Shown: piece after piece, positions 36,066 through 44,486 of the stretch
Numbering within the stretch: the first letter of the stretch is position 1
Layout: every line of letters starts with the position of its first letter
Assembly (NCBI GenBank): GCA_036559965.1
Contig: DATBSD010000136.1
Coordinates: 1-64,000 of the forward strand
DNA from: CSP1-4 sp036559965
GTDB lineage: Bacteria > Chloroflexota > Limnocylindria > Limnocylindrales > CSP1-4
Length of the DNA: 64,000 nucleotides
Reading direction: 5' to 3'
Translations under genes and position numbers: made by a program
The notes under the pieces: model-generated
What the model saw: the letters and a program-made list of their open reading frames with translations, nothing else
Told to the model about the DNA's origin: nothing
Database searches by the model: none

Positions 36066-36728
36066 GTGAAGATCTTCCTGGACACCGCCGATATCGAGGA
36101 GATCCGCATCGCCGCGCGCTGGGGCGTGCTCGACGGGGTGACCACGAACCCGACTCTCTACGGCAAGGTCGGTGGCAGCTACGAGGACATCCTCACGGAG
36201 ATCTGCCGCATCACGCCCGGCCCTGTCAGCGCCGAGGTCGTGGCCGAGGACGTCGAGGACATGCTCAAGGAGGGTCGGGCGTTCGCGAAGCTGGCGCCCA
36301 ACATCGTCGTCAAGGTGCCCATGAGCGAGACCGGGCTGGAGGCCATCGCGCGCTTTGCCGAAGAGGGCATCAAGACGAACTGCACGCTCATCTTCTCGGC
36401 CAACCAGGGCCTCCTCGCGGCCAAGGCCGGCGCGTCGCTGCTGTCGCCGTTCGTCGGTCGCCTCGACGACATCAACCAGGACGGCATGGAGGTCATCCGC
36501 GAGCTGGTCGGCATCGTCGAGCTGCACGGGCTCGACACGGAAGTCCTGGCCGCGTCGATCCGCCACCCGCGCCACATGACCGACGCTGCCCTGGCCGGCG
36601 CGCACGTGGCCACGCTGCCGTTCAAGGTGCTCAAGCAGATGGTCCATCACCCACTCACCGACTCGGGCATCGTCCAGTTCCGGAAGGATTGGGAGCAGGC
36701 CCGCGAGGCCGCCGCCGCCAAGGCCTAG
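36066..36728 (+). CDS. fsa: Fructose-6-phosphate aldolase / short transaldolase (TalC/Fsa family)
   Basis: 220 residues. The start KIFLDTADIEEIRIAARWGVLDGVTTNPTL is the family signature; the Schiff-base lysine is in NIVVKVPMSETG (about residue 83), followed by TNCTLIFSANQGLLAAKAGASLLSPFVGRLDD and ASIRHPRHMTDAALAGAHVATLPF. Members act as transaldolase (sedoheptulose-7-P plus glyceraldehyde-3-P exchange) or as fructose-6-phosphate aldolase; sequence alone does not decide. AAGGAG precedes the GTG. It supplies the transaldolase step missing from the tkt operon, together with the larger enzyme nearby. Confidence 0.9.
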   Translation: MKIFLDTADIEEIRIAARWGVLDGVTTNPTLYGKVGGSYEDILTEICRITPGPVSAEVVAEDVEDMLKEGRAFAKLAPNIVVKVPMSETGLEAIARFAEEGIKTNCTLIFSANQGLLAAKAGASLLSPFVGRLDDINQDGMEVIRELVGIVELHGLDTEVLAASIRHPRHMTDAALAGAHVATLPFKVLKQMVHHPLTDSGIVQFRKDWEQAREAAAAKA

Positions 36729-36731
36729 TCG

Positions 36732-37007
36732 ATGCCGTCGACGCTCGACAAGACGTTCGTGGGCGTGCTCCACAAGAGCCATGGCAAAGGCGGCTGGACG
36801 TACGTCGTGGCCGACTGGGCCACCGAGTTCTTCGGCACGCGCGGGCTGGTCAAGGTCCGCGGCACGGTCGACGGACAGCCCTTCCAAAGCTCGTTCATGG
36901 CCCTCGGCGACGGCACGCACATGCTGCCCATCAATGCCGGTCTTCGCCGGCTCATCGGCAAGGGCGATGGCGACTCGGTGACCATCCACCTCACGGAGCG
37001 GCGCTGA
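36732..37007 (+). CDS. DUF1905 domain protein
   Basis: 91 residues, a stand-alone DUF1905 barrel: TFVGVLHKSHGKGGWTYVV, then GLVKVRGTVDGQPFQSSFM and LPINAGLRRLIGKGDGDSVTI. These small beta-barrel proteins have no established function; some are fused to YdeI-like domains, absent here. It begins three bases after fsa, so it is probably co-transcribed, and converges with the transaldolase gene. Confidence 0.8.
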   Translation: MPSTLDKTFVGVLHKSHGKGGWTYVVADWATEFFGTRGLVKVRGTVDGQPFQSSFMALGDGTHMLPINAGLRRLIGKGDGDSVTIHLTERR

Positions 37008-37035
37008 CAACCGCCGCGCGCCGTCGATCCAGAGA

Positions 37036-38142
37036 TCAGCTCGGGCGTACGTCCGGATCGGGCAGCACGATGTCGCGCACCGCGCCGATGAGGTCGTGAT
37101 ATGACCGGATGAATGTGCGCAGGGTCCGGGCGGTCGCGCCGAAGCCCTGGAATTCGTCGATGGTCAGACCCATCGGGTCGTAGGCGCGCTCGAAGTCCGG
37201 GAGCCGCTCGAGCAGATCGTCGACGAGGCGCGGCTCCACCGGCTCGTCGATGCGATCGACGGGTGTGATGCCGCTGGCATTGAAGCGCACCTGCCAGGCG
37301 TGCGGCAGGGTCAGGATGACGTCACCGCCGACGAGCTCCGTCCAGTGCAGACGATGCCGGTAGGCGGCGGCCAGCAGTCGGGCGCGGTAGCCGCGCTCCC
37401 GGAACACGGCGTAGGCGCGCTTGAAGACGGCGATGCCGGCCCAGTCGAGCGCATCCGGCTGGACGACGATGCCGTCGCGTTCGACGAGCACGCGCAGCCA
37501 GTCGTCGACGCGGCCCATCATGATCGTGCAGACCGGCGACACGGAGCCGGCGTCGCCGCCGCCGGCCACCAGTGCATCCAGGCCGCGCTCGACGGCCTCC
37601 GCCACCGCGATCGCCTGGGCGACCGTGAAGCAGACCGTGGCGTTGATGCTGATGCCCGCCGCGGTCGCCGCTTCGATGGCCGCGATGCCGGCCGCGGTGG
37701 CCGGGAACTTGACCTGCATGTTGGGCGCCAGCGCCGCGAACCGTCGGCCCTGCTCGAGCATCAGCTCCGCGTTGCCATGGTTGGCCGGGTTCGTCTGGAT
37801 CGATAGGCGGCCCTTGCGGCCGCCCTCGCGGACGAAGACCGGCTCCAGGATGCCCGCGCCGCGGGCGGCCATGGCCTCGATGAGCGCCCAGGTCAGGTCG
37901 GTCTCGGTGGCCGAGGGCTCGACCATCGCGCGCTCCGCGACCCACGGCTGCCAATGCGCCCGTTCCTTGCCCAGGACCTCGAGCACGATGCTCGGGTTGG
38001 ACGTGGCGCCGGTGGCACCTCGGGCGACGGCGTACTCGAGCTCGGCGATCGCGCACGAGTCGTTCCAGTAGTCGGTCGGTCGGTCGCTGACCGTCCGCGA
38101 CATGGGACAGTCGACGAGGGCCGCTGAGGCCAGGCCGGTCAT
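37036..38142 (-). CDS. tal: Transaldolase (type usually fused to Pgi)
   Basis: 368 residues. DYWNDSCAIAELEYAVARGATGATSNPSIV places it in the transaldolase family; the Schiff-base lysine is in MQVKFPATAAGIAAIE (about residue 140), followed by INATVCFTVAQA and the SPVCTIMMGRVDDWL strand. The sequence style matches the N-terminal half of bifunctional transaldolase/phosphoglucose isomerase proteins, whose other half is the free-standing pgi gene here. The ATG at 38142 has GGAG nearby; an internal ATG at 38103 is possible. It is transcribed away from the hydroxylase/dikinase locus. Confidence 0.8.
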   Translation of the reverse strand: MTGLASAALVDCPMSRTVSDRPTDYWNDSCAIAELEYAVARGATGATSNPSIVLEVLGKERAHWQPWVAERAMVEPSATETDLTWALIEAMAARGAGILEPVFVREGGRKGRLSIQTNPANHGNAELMLEQGRRFAALAPNMQVKFPATAAGIAAIEAATAAGISINATVCFTVAQAIAVAEAVERGLDALVAGGGDAGSVSPVCTIMMGRVDDWLRVLVERDGIVVQPDALDWAGIAVFKRAYAVFRERGYRARLLAAAYRHRLHWTELVGGDVILTLPHAWQVRFNASGITPVDRIDEPVEPRLVDDLLERLPDFERAYDPMGLTIDEFQGFGATARTLRTFIRSYHDLIGAVRDIVLPDPDVRPS

Positions 38143-38163
38143 CCGTCACTCCTGTGTGGTCGG

Positions 38164-38170
38164 TATCCTA
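38164..38170. promoter_or_regulatory. Shared divergent -10 (TATCCT plus / TAGGAT minus)
   Basis: TATCCTA reads TATCCT on the plus strand (12 bases before the ATG at 38182) and TAGGAT on the minus strand (22 bases before the tal ATG). A single seven-base element may serve both divergent transcripts. Confidence 0.4.
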
Positions 38171-38181
38171 GTCGACGATCG

Positions 38182-39930
38182 ATGACAGACGAGATCCTGG
38201 GCCAGTTCCTGGGCGACGACGCCTTCCCGGTGACCTGGGATTCGGACGTCGAGCGGGACTTCTTCTGGGTCTACGACGACCTCCACATCCCGCACCCGGT
38301 CAGCCCCATGTTCTTCGACATCGGCGGCTGGTGGCTGAGCTGCGATCACATGTTCCGTCGCTTCGGGACGCCGTTCGCCGTCGACTGGCTGGCAAAGGCC
38401 GTCAACGGCTATGTCTACACGACCGCCATCCCGGCCGACCCCGACCTGCACATAGAGGGCACCGAGTACAGCGCCCGCTACCAGGCTCGTGTGCCGCGCG
38501 ACGCCGCCTTCGCCTCGACCATGGGCGCCTACCTCGACACCGTCCTCCCAACGTATGGCAAGCACTTCGCCGACTGGTGGCGCGACCGCCTGGTGCCAGA
38601 GATGCAGCGCAACTTCGCGTACCTCGAGGCGCGCCTCGACGAGGTCGAGCGCATGGACCTGGCGGAGACGGCTGTCCTGCTCGAGGACGCCATCGACATC
38701 CACGATCGGCACTGGAAGATCCACTGGATGCTCAACTTCGCGCAGCTCTCGGCCACGCTCGACCTGCGGGCGGTCATGGAACGGGCGCGCGGCAGCGTCG
38801 ACGAGGGGCTCCTGGGACGGCTCCAGAACTCGGCTTCGGACCGCAACTGGGACTCCATCGAGGCGCTCTGGCGGATGAAGAACGAGGTCCGCGACGACGA
38901 CCAGCTGCGGGCTGCCTTCGCGCCCGAGGACACGGCCGAGATCCTGGCCGCCCTCGTGGCGGGCGAGCGCGGCCGCCGGTTCCTGGCCGAGCGCGTCGAG
39001 CCCTACCAGCGCGAGTTCGGCTGGCACGCCGTCTGGAGCCACGAGTTCATCTTCCCGACCGTGCGTGAGCAGGTGGAGCCGGTGCTCGAGCTCGTGCGCG
39101 GCTACCTCGCCACCGATTACGACTACCCGACGGCCATCGAGGCCATGCGGAAGGACATCGAGGCTGCCTCGCAGGAGATCCTCGGCGGCCTCTCGGGCGC
39201 CGACCTCGACGCCATGCGAGCGGCCAACGAGGTCAACCTGCGCATGGCGCCGCTGACGCCCGACCACCACTTCTACATCGACCAGGGCGCCAACGCCCAC
39301 CTCCGCCTGGTGCTCCTGACGGTCGGCCAGAAGCTCGTCGAGCTCGACCGTCTCGACGAGCCGGACGACGTCCTGTTCCTGCGCTACAACGAGCTGCGCG
39401 CCCTCATCGGCAGCGCCGACGCCATCGATGCGCGCGGGCTCGTCGCCGTTCGGCGGACCGAGCGCGACGCCCAGCAGCGCCTCCAGCCGCCCGATTGGAT
39501 CGGCACCGCGACCGCCGCGCAGCTGGCCTTCCCGTATCTCGTCAACTGGGGCTACCCGGAGCGCTTCCACCAGATCCAGTCGGAGGACCTGCGGCTGATC
39601 ACCGGCATCGGCGCCTCGCCCGGGGTCCTGGAAGGCACCGCCCGGGTGGTCCAGACCATCGACGAGTTCGACCAGGTCCGCGACGGCGACATCCTCGTCT
39701 GCCAGATGACGAACCCGGCCTGGGTCGTGCTGTTCACGAAGATCGCCGCCCTCGTGACCGACACCGGTGGGCTGACTTCGCACCCGGCCGTGCTCTCGCG
39801 CGAGTTCGGCATCCCGGCCGTCATCGGCACGTCCGTTGCGACGCAGCGCATCGCGACCGGCGACCGGCTGCGGGTCGACGGGAGAGCCGGCAAGGTCGAG
39901 ATCCTGCGCGAGGCGGCGTCGGGCGCGTGA
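38182..39930 (+). CDS. PEP-utilising phosphohistidine-domain protein, phenylphosphate-synthase-alpha-like
   Basis: 582 residues. The C-terminal ~100 form the swivelling phosphohistidine domain of PEP-utilising enzymes: GASPGVLEGTARVVQTIDEF, GDILVCQMTNPAWVVLF and TDTGGLTSHPAVLSREFGIP with the expected phosphate carrier His534. The first ~450 residues are helical and rich in aromatic residues (IGGWWLSCDHMFRRFG, WKIHWMLNF); no ATP-grasp or PEP barrel is seen. Proteins with this plan include the alpha subunit of phenylphosphate synthase and rifampin-phosphotransferase relatives. The missing ATP-grasp could be supplied by the PPDK-like protein at the end of the operon. Overlaps the next gene by GTGA. 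Confidence 0.8.
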   Translation: MTDEILGQFLGDDAFPVTWDSDVERDFFWVYDDLHIPHPVSPMFFDIGGWWLSCDHMFRRFGTPFAVDWLAKAVNGYVYTTAIPADPDLHIEGTEYSARYQARVPRDAAFASTMGAYLDTVLPTYGKHFADWWRDRLVPEMQRNFAYLEARLDEVERMDLAETAVLLEDAIDIHDRHWKIHWMLNFAQLSATLDLRAVMERARGSVDEGLLGRLQNSASDRNWDSIEALWRMKNEVRDDDQLRAAFAPEDTAEILAALVAGERGRRFLAERVEPYQREFGWHAVWSHEFIFPTVREQVEPVLELVRGYLATDYDYPTAIEAMRKDIEAASQEILGGLSGADLDAMRAANEVNLRMAPLTPDHHFYIDQGANAHLRLVLLTVGQKLVELDRLDEPDDVLFLRYNELRALIGSADAIDARGLVAVRRTERDAQQRLQPPDWIGTATAAQLAFPYLVNWGYPERFHQIQSEDLRLITGIGASPGVLEGTARVVQTIDEFDQVRDGDILVCQMTNPAWVVLFTKIAALVTDTGGLTSHPAVLSREFGIPAVIGTSVATQRIATGDRLRVDGRAGKVEILREAASGA

Positions 39931-40823
39931 CGAGCGTGGTGCTGAGCGAGGAGTTCGTGGCAGGGCCCGCCCGGCTGCGGGTCGACGTCCTCGGCGGCCC
40001 GCCCATCGAGCACGTCCTCGATGACAAGAGCTTCCTCGACTACCGCCTGGCGGACGTGCACATCGACCCGGCGCCCACGCTCGCCGAGCCCGATATCGTC
40101 TGGGATCGCGAGGCCGGACGGAGAGCCATCGACTACGACGACCGACGGATGACGTTCTCGGGCGACTGGCCGGCGGGTCCCATCCAGAAGGTCGTCGTGG
40201 CCATGCTCGCGCTGCGGCTCGAGAACCTCGGGCTGCATCCCTTCCATGCGTCGGCCGTGCGCTACCGCGACAGGACGATCCTCTTCCTGGGCGGCGAGTC
40301 GAACCACGGCAAGTCGATGGGCCAGATCGAGGCCTGCCGGCGCGGGGCGATGCTGGTCTCGACGGAGACGACGATCATCGACGAGTCGGGCATCGTCAGG
40401 GCGGGGTCGAAGTCGCCGTTCCTGAAGAAGCGCACCGAGGGCACCGAGCGGGCTGACAAGGCGGCGCCCGAACGCGGCGTCGAGAAGTTCTTCGGCGACA
40501 TGCCGACCTGGGCGCTGTACACGGAGCCGAGCGTCGTCGACCTCGTCGTGGTGCCCGCGATCGACGGCAACTTCGACCCCTCGAGCGCCGAGATGATCCC
40601 CTTCGAGCGCCAGTTCCAGACGCTCCACTCGCTCCAGAACTACTTCCTGCTCAACGAGCTGCTGGCGCCCGGCATCCCCATGCCCATCGTCGACACGACC
40701 GAGCGCCGGGCGGCGCGGGCGGCCTTCGTCGCGAGCTTCGCTGAGCGGCCGTACGTCTTCGTGCGGGCCGCCAACCCGCAGGTGCTGCTCGACGAGGTCG
40801 ATGCCGTGCTCCGGCCGGCCTGA
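39927..40823 (+). CDS. HprK-like P-loop protein
   Basis: 298 residues. After ~115 residues rich in strands comes FLGGESNHGKSMGQIEACRRGAMLVSTE, a Walker A (residues 123-130, GESNHGKS) in the context seen in HPr kinase/phosphorylase: it follows 'HASAVRYRDRTILF' and precedes an acidic strand TTIIDESG. The remainder (FLKKRTEGTERADKAAPERG, LVVVPAIDGNFDPSSAEMIPFERQ) is not HPr-kinase-specific and no HPr gene is seen. A kinase acting on a protein or small molecule of the same operon is inference. Starts with GTG overlapping the previous stop; its own stop overlaps the next ATG (TGATG). Confidence 0.65.
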   Translation: MTSVVLSEEFVAGPARLRVDVLGGPPIEHVLDDKSFLDYRLADVHIDPAPTLAEPDIVWDREAGRRAIDYDDRRMTFSGDWPAGPIQKVVVAMLALRLENLGLHPFHASAVRYRDRTILFLGGESNHGKSMGQIEACRRGAMLVSTETTIIDESGIVRAGSKSPFLKKRTEGTERADKAAPERGVEKFFGDMPTWALYTEPSVVDLVVVPAIDGNFDPSSAEMIPFERQFQTLHSLQNYFLLNELLAPGIPMPIVDTTERRAARAAFVASFAERPYVFVRAANPQVLLDEVDAVLRPA

Positions 40824-41692
40824 TGCGCGCGTTCGCCTACGAGCGACCGACCGACCTCGACGCCGCCATCGCGACGCTGGCCCGGCATGGCGACGACGCG
40901 CGGCCACTTGCCGGCGGGACCGACCTCATCATCCGTCTGCGCGATGGGACCATCCGGCCGCGACTGGTCGTCGACCTCAAGGGCATCGCCGAGCTCGACG
41001 ACGCCATCGCCGAGCACGACGGTGGTCTGCGCATCGGAGCACGGACCATCATGACCGACATCGCCGCAGATCCGCGCATCAGGCGCGACTACCAGGCGCT
41101 GGCCGAGGGGGCGGCGGTCGTTGGCGCGGTCCAGATCCGCAACCGGGCGACGCTGGCCGGCAACATCTGCAACGCCTCGCCGGCCGCCGACACGGCGCCG
41201 GCGCTGCTCGTCTTCGGTGCCGTCGTCGTCGCCGTCGGGCCGGCGGGCGAGCGGCGCATCCCCATCGACGCCTTCTTCGTGCGTTCCGGCGTCACGACGC
41301 TGGGCCCAGAGGAGCTGGTCACGGCCATCGAGCTGCCGCGGTCCGCTGCCCCAAGAGGCTCGACCCACGTCCGGCGGACCCGCCGCCGTGGCCACGACCT
41401 CGCCTCGGTCACCTTGAGCTGCACCGTGTCGGCCGATGGCACCGTGACCATCGGCTACGGCAGCCTCGGACCGCGGCCCATCCTCGTGACCGACGACTCG
41501 GGTGTGCTGGTCGATCCGGCGGCCCCCGAACGGGCGAAGCTGGAATGCCTCGACGCGCTCTTCGTCGACGCCAGCCCGTCGCCCCGGTCGCTCCGAGCGA
41601 GCCCGGACTACCGGCTGGCGATGCTCCGTGTCCTTGCCCTGCGCGCGATCGCGAAGGCCGCAGAGCGCCTGAACCACGCCGACGGCGCATGA
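40823..41692 (+). CDS. Molybdenum hydroxylase FAD-binding subunit (CoxM/XdhB-like)
   Basis: 289 residues. FAD-binding motifs of the xanthine-dehydrogenase medium subunit: LAGGTDLIIRLRDG (residues 31-44), IGARTIMTDIAAD, and VQIRNRATLAGNICNASPAADTAPALL, the second pyrophosphate-binding loop. The C-terminal CODH-flavoprotein domain follows (SVTLSCTVSADGTVTIGYGSLGPRP). It passes electrons from the iron-sulphur subunit to an acceptor. It begins at an ATG overlapping the HprK-like stop and overlaps the 2Fe-2S gene by ATGA. Confidence 0.92.
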   Translation: MRAFAYERPTDLDAAIATLARHGDDARPLAGGTDLIIRLRDGTIRPRLVVDLKGIAELDDAIAEHDGGLRIGARTIMTDIAADPRIRRDYQALAEGAAVVGAVQIRNRATLAGNICNASPAADTAPALLVFGAVVVAVGPAGERRIPIDAFFVRSGVTTLGPEELVTAIELPRSAAPRGSTHVRRTRRRGHDLASVTLSCTVSADGTVTIGYGSLGPRPILVTDDSGVLVDPAAPERAKLECLDALFVDASPSPRSLRASPDYRLAMLRVLALRAIAKAAERLNHADGA

Positions 41693-42180
41693 CGCCGCGA
41701 CCCATCGCGCTGACCGTCAACGGGCAGGCTCGCGCGCTGACCGTCGCCGCCCATCACACGCTGCTGGAGGTCCTGCGCGACGACCTAGCGCTGACCGGCT
41801 CGAAGGCCTGCTGCCTGGTCGGCGAGTGTGGGGCGTGCACCGTGCTCGTCGATGGTCGGAGCGTCGACGCCTGCCTCGTCCTCGCGGTCGAGATCGACGG
41901 GGCGGTAGTCACGACCGTCGAGGGCCTCGCGACCGACGGACGCCTCGATCCGCTCCAGGCCGCGTTCCTCGAGACCGGTGCGGCGCAGTGCGGGTTCTGC
42001 ATCCCCGGCCAGCTCGTCTCCGCGCGGGCGCTCCTGGCCGCCAACGCGCATCCGACTCGCCACGAGGTCGAGGACGGCCTGGCCGGCAACCTCTGCCGCT
42101 GCGCGGGCTACGGCCAGATCGTCGAGGCCGTGCTGGTGGCCGCCGGCGAACGTGGCGCGGCCCCTGGGGCCGGCGGATGA
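41689..42180 (+). CDS. Molybdenum hydroxylase 2Fe-2S subunit (CoxS/XdhC-like)
   Basis: 163 residues. The N-terminal plant-ferredoxin-like cluster uses Cys42, Cys47, Cys50 and Cys62 (GSKACCLVGECGACTVLVDG...DAC); the second, helical domain binds another cluster through AAQCGFCIPGQL and GNLCRCAGYGQIVEAV. The size matches CoxS/IorA-type small subunits. It shuttles electrons from the molybdenum site to FAD. ATGA overlaps on both sides tie it to the neighbouring subunits. Confidence 0.95.
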   Translation: MTPRPIALTVNGQARALTVAAHHTLLEVLRDDLALTGSKACCLVGECGACTVLVDGRSVDACLVLAVEIDGAVVTTVEGLATDGRLDPLQAAFLETGAAQCGFCIPGQLVSARALLAANAHPTRHEVEDGLAGNLCRCAGYGQIVEAVLVAAGERGAAPGAGG

Positions 42181-44486
42181 CCGCCGCCGACGGCATCGGC
42201 GCCTCACCGGCCAGGGTCGGCGGCCTCGATCGGGTGACCGGTCGCCAGGCCTACGTCGCCGACATCCACCTCGAGGGCGTCCTCGAGGTCAAGCTCGTCG
42301 CCCTCGACTGCGCTCGAGCACGCATCGTGGGCATCGACGCCAGCGCCGCGCTGACTGTCCCGGGTGTTCGCTTCGTCATGACCGCCGACGATCTGCCGCA
42401 GCCGATGCCGCGCTTCGGGCCGCAGTGGCAGGACCGACCGGTGCTCGCCGTCGGCGAGACGCGCTACCACGGCGAGCCGGTCGCCGCGGTCGCCGCCGCG
42501 ACGCTCGATGCCGCTGAGGAAGCCGCCGCGCTCGTGCGCGTCGACTATGAGGAGCTGCCGGCCGTCACGACCATCGCCGCTGCGCTCGAATCGGGCGCCT
42601 CCCTCGTCCAGGACCCCGCCCTCCGAGCCGGCGACCCGCTGGCGGCGACGAACATCCTGCGCGAGCACGACTACGGCTGGGGCGACGTGGACGCCGTGGG
42701 TGCGGACGCCGAGGTGGTGGTCGAGGGCACGTACGCGTTCCCGATCGTGACCCAGTTCGCCATCGAGCCGCACGGCTTCATGGCCGCGCCGGACGGGGAT
42801 GGCATCGCCATCTGGAGCTCGATCCAGCATCCCAATTGGCTCCAGCGCGTGGTGGCCGGCGTGCTCGGGCTGCCGCTCGCCAAGGTGCGCGTCTTCGCGC
42901 CCGACCCGGGGGGAGGCTTCGGCGGCAAGCAGCACGCCAAGTACGAGCCGCTCGTCGCCTTCATGGCTCTCAAAGCAGGCCGGCCTGTGCGGCTCGTGCT
43001 GACGCTCGAGGAGACGTTCCAGGCGGTCCGTCGGGGCGCATCGGAGATCCGCGTCCGTTCCGGCTTCCGCACCGACGGTGCCCTCGTCTTCCGCGACATC
43101 GAAGCCGACTACCTCATCGGCGCCTACGCCGACATCGCCGACCGGACGGTGGCCAAGGGCAGCTACACCGCCAACGGCCCCTACCTCACGCCGGCCGTCC
43201 GAATCCACGCCCGGAGCATCCTCTCGAACACGACGCCTTCGACGGCATTCCGGGGCTTCGGCAATCCCCAGCAGATCTGGGCCGTCGAGTCGAACATGAA
43301 CGAGGCGGCTGGCGTGCTTGGCATCGACCCGCTCGCGCTGCGGCTGCGCAACCTGGCCGGCCACGGTGATCCATTCATCCCCGGCGACACGCCGGCCGAC
43401 GGCGCGTGGGCGACCACCGTCGAGCGGGCCGCCGAGCTCATCGGCTGGAACGGCCCGCCAGGGCCGGGGGCCAGCGAGGGCCCCGTCGTGGCTGAGAAGC
43501 TGGCGGTCGGGCGCGGGCTGGCGGTCGGGCTGAAGTCCGGCCCCACCACCGGCCTCTCCTATGCCACCGTCCGCATGCTGGCCGACAGCAGCGTCATCAT
43601 CCATGCCGCCACGTCCGACATGGGCCAGGGTGCGCGAACGATCTTCGCCCAGATCGCGAGCCAGGAGTTGGGCGTGCCGCTCGACTGGATCTCGGTCGTC
43701 ATGGGCGACACGGCGACCGTGCCCTACGACCAGCAGACGTCGGCCAGCCGCTCGTCCGTGCTCATGGGCAATGCCGTCCTGGACGCCTGCCGGGCAGTGC
43801 AGGCGAAGGTGCGCGACATGGCAGCGCGCCTGGAGTCGGTCGACGCAGCGGCCGTCGAGGTGGCCGACGGCGAGGTCCGCATCGGCGAGCGCACGTGGCC
43901 GCTGCGTAACGTCCTCATCCGCGGCCTCGGCCGGCTGGGTGGCGAGGTCATCGGCCTTGGCGAGATGCGCAAGGAGGCCGACCCCGACCACCCGCTCGGC
44001 GGGACCGCCGCGTTCTTCGAGTTCAACTGCACGGCTGTCGAGGTCGCCGTGGACCGCGAGACGGGCGACGTGTCCGTGCTGCGCCACGTCAGCGTCTCCG
44101 ACGTCGGCCGGGCGATGAATCCCAGCCAGGTCCGTGGCCAGGACGAGGGCGCCGCGATCATGGGCCTCGGGCACACGCTCATGGAGCAGATCATCTACGA
44201 CGACGCCGGCCGGATCCGCAACCTGGGCGCCATCGACTACCACATCCCCACCAGCCTCGACCTGCCGACGGAGATGGAGACCGCGATCATCGAGCACGAG
44301 GACGGGCCGGGTCCCTACGGCTCGAAGGGTATGAGCGAGGGCGCGCTGCTGTGCGTCGCCCCGGCCGTGGCCGCCGCGGTCCACGATGCGGTCGGCGTCA
44401 CGATCCGGGACCTGCCACTCTCGCCGGAGCGGGTCTGGCGGGCGCTCCAGGAGGCCTCGCCGAGCGAGCCGCCCGGCGCGTCGTGA
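42177..44486 (+). CDS. Molybdenum hydroxylase catalytic (molybdopterin-binding) subunit
   Basis: 769 residues, the normal size for CoxL/XdhA large subunits. RVTGRQAYVADIHLEGVLE opens the protein; PDPGGGFGGKQHAKYEP, STAFRGFGNPQQIWAVES and TSDMGQGARTIFAQIASQELG bind the cofactor, and the catalytic glutamate is in YGSKGMSEGALLCVAPA. The AFRGFG motif is the xanthine/aldehyde-oxidase type; the AYXCSFR loop of CO dehydrogenase form I is absent, so it hydroxylates an organic, perhaps N-heterocyclic, substrate. No CoxD/E/F or XdhC chaperone genes are in the locus. ATGA and GTGA overlaps flank it. Confidence 0.92.
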   Translation: MTAADGIGASPARVGGLDRVTGRQAYVADIHLEGVLEVKLVALDCARARIVGIDASAALTVPGVRFVMTADDLPQPMPRFGPQWQDRPVLAVGETRYHGEPVAAVAAATLDAAEEAAALVRVDYEELPAVTTIAAALESGASLVQDPALRAGDPLAATNILREHDYGWGDVDAVGADAEVVVEGTYAFPIVTQFAIEPHGFMAAPDGDGIAIWSSIQHPNWLQRVVAGVLGLPLAKVRVFAPDPGGGFGGKQHAKYEPLVAFMALKAGRPVRLVLTLEETFQAVRRGASEIRVRSGFRTDGALVFRDIEADYLIGAYADIADRTVAKGSYTANGPYLTPAVRIHARSILSNTTPSTAFRGFGNPQQIWAVESNMNEAAGVLGIDPLALRLRNLAGHGDPFIPGDTPADGAWATTVERAAELIGWNGPPGPGASEGPVVAEKLAVGRGLAVGLKSGPTTGLSYATVRMLADSSVIIHAATSDMGQGARTIFAQIASQELGVPLDWISVVMGDTATVPYDQQTSASRSSVLMGNAVLDACRAVQAKVRDMAARLESVDAAAVEVADGEVRIGERTWPLRNVLIRGLGRLGGEVIGLGEMRKEADPDHPLGGTAAFFEFNCTAVEVAVDRETGDVSVLRHVSVSDVGRAMNPSQVRGQDEGAAIMGLGHTLMEQIIYDDAGRIRNLGAIDYHIPTSLDLPTEMETAIIEHEDGPGPYGSKGMSEGALLCVAPAVAAAVHDAVGVTIRDLPLSPERVWRALQEASPSEPPGAS

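Noticed and set aside
42177..44486. Carbon monoxide dehydrogenase large subunit
   Set aside because: The CO-dehydrogenase form I loop with AYXCSFR is missing and the corresponding place reads AFRGFG, the xanthine/aldehyde oxidase type; no CoxD/E/F genes are present.
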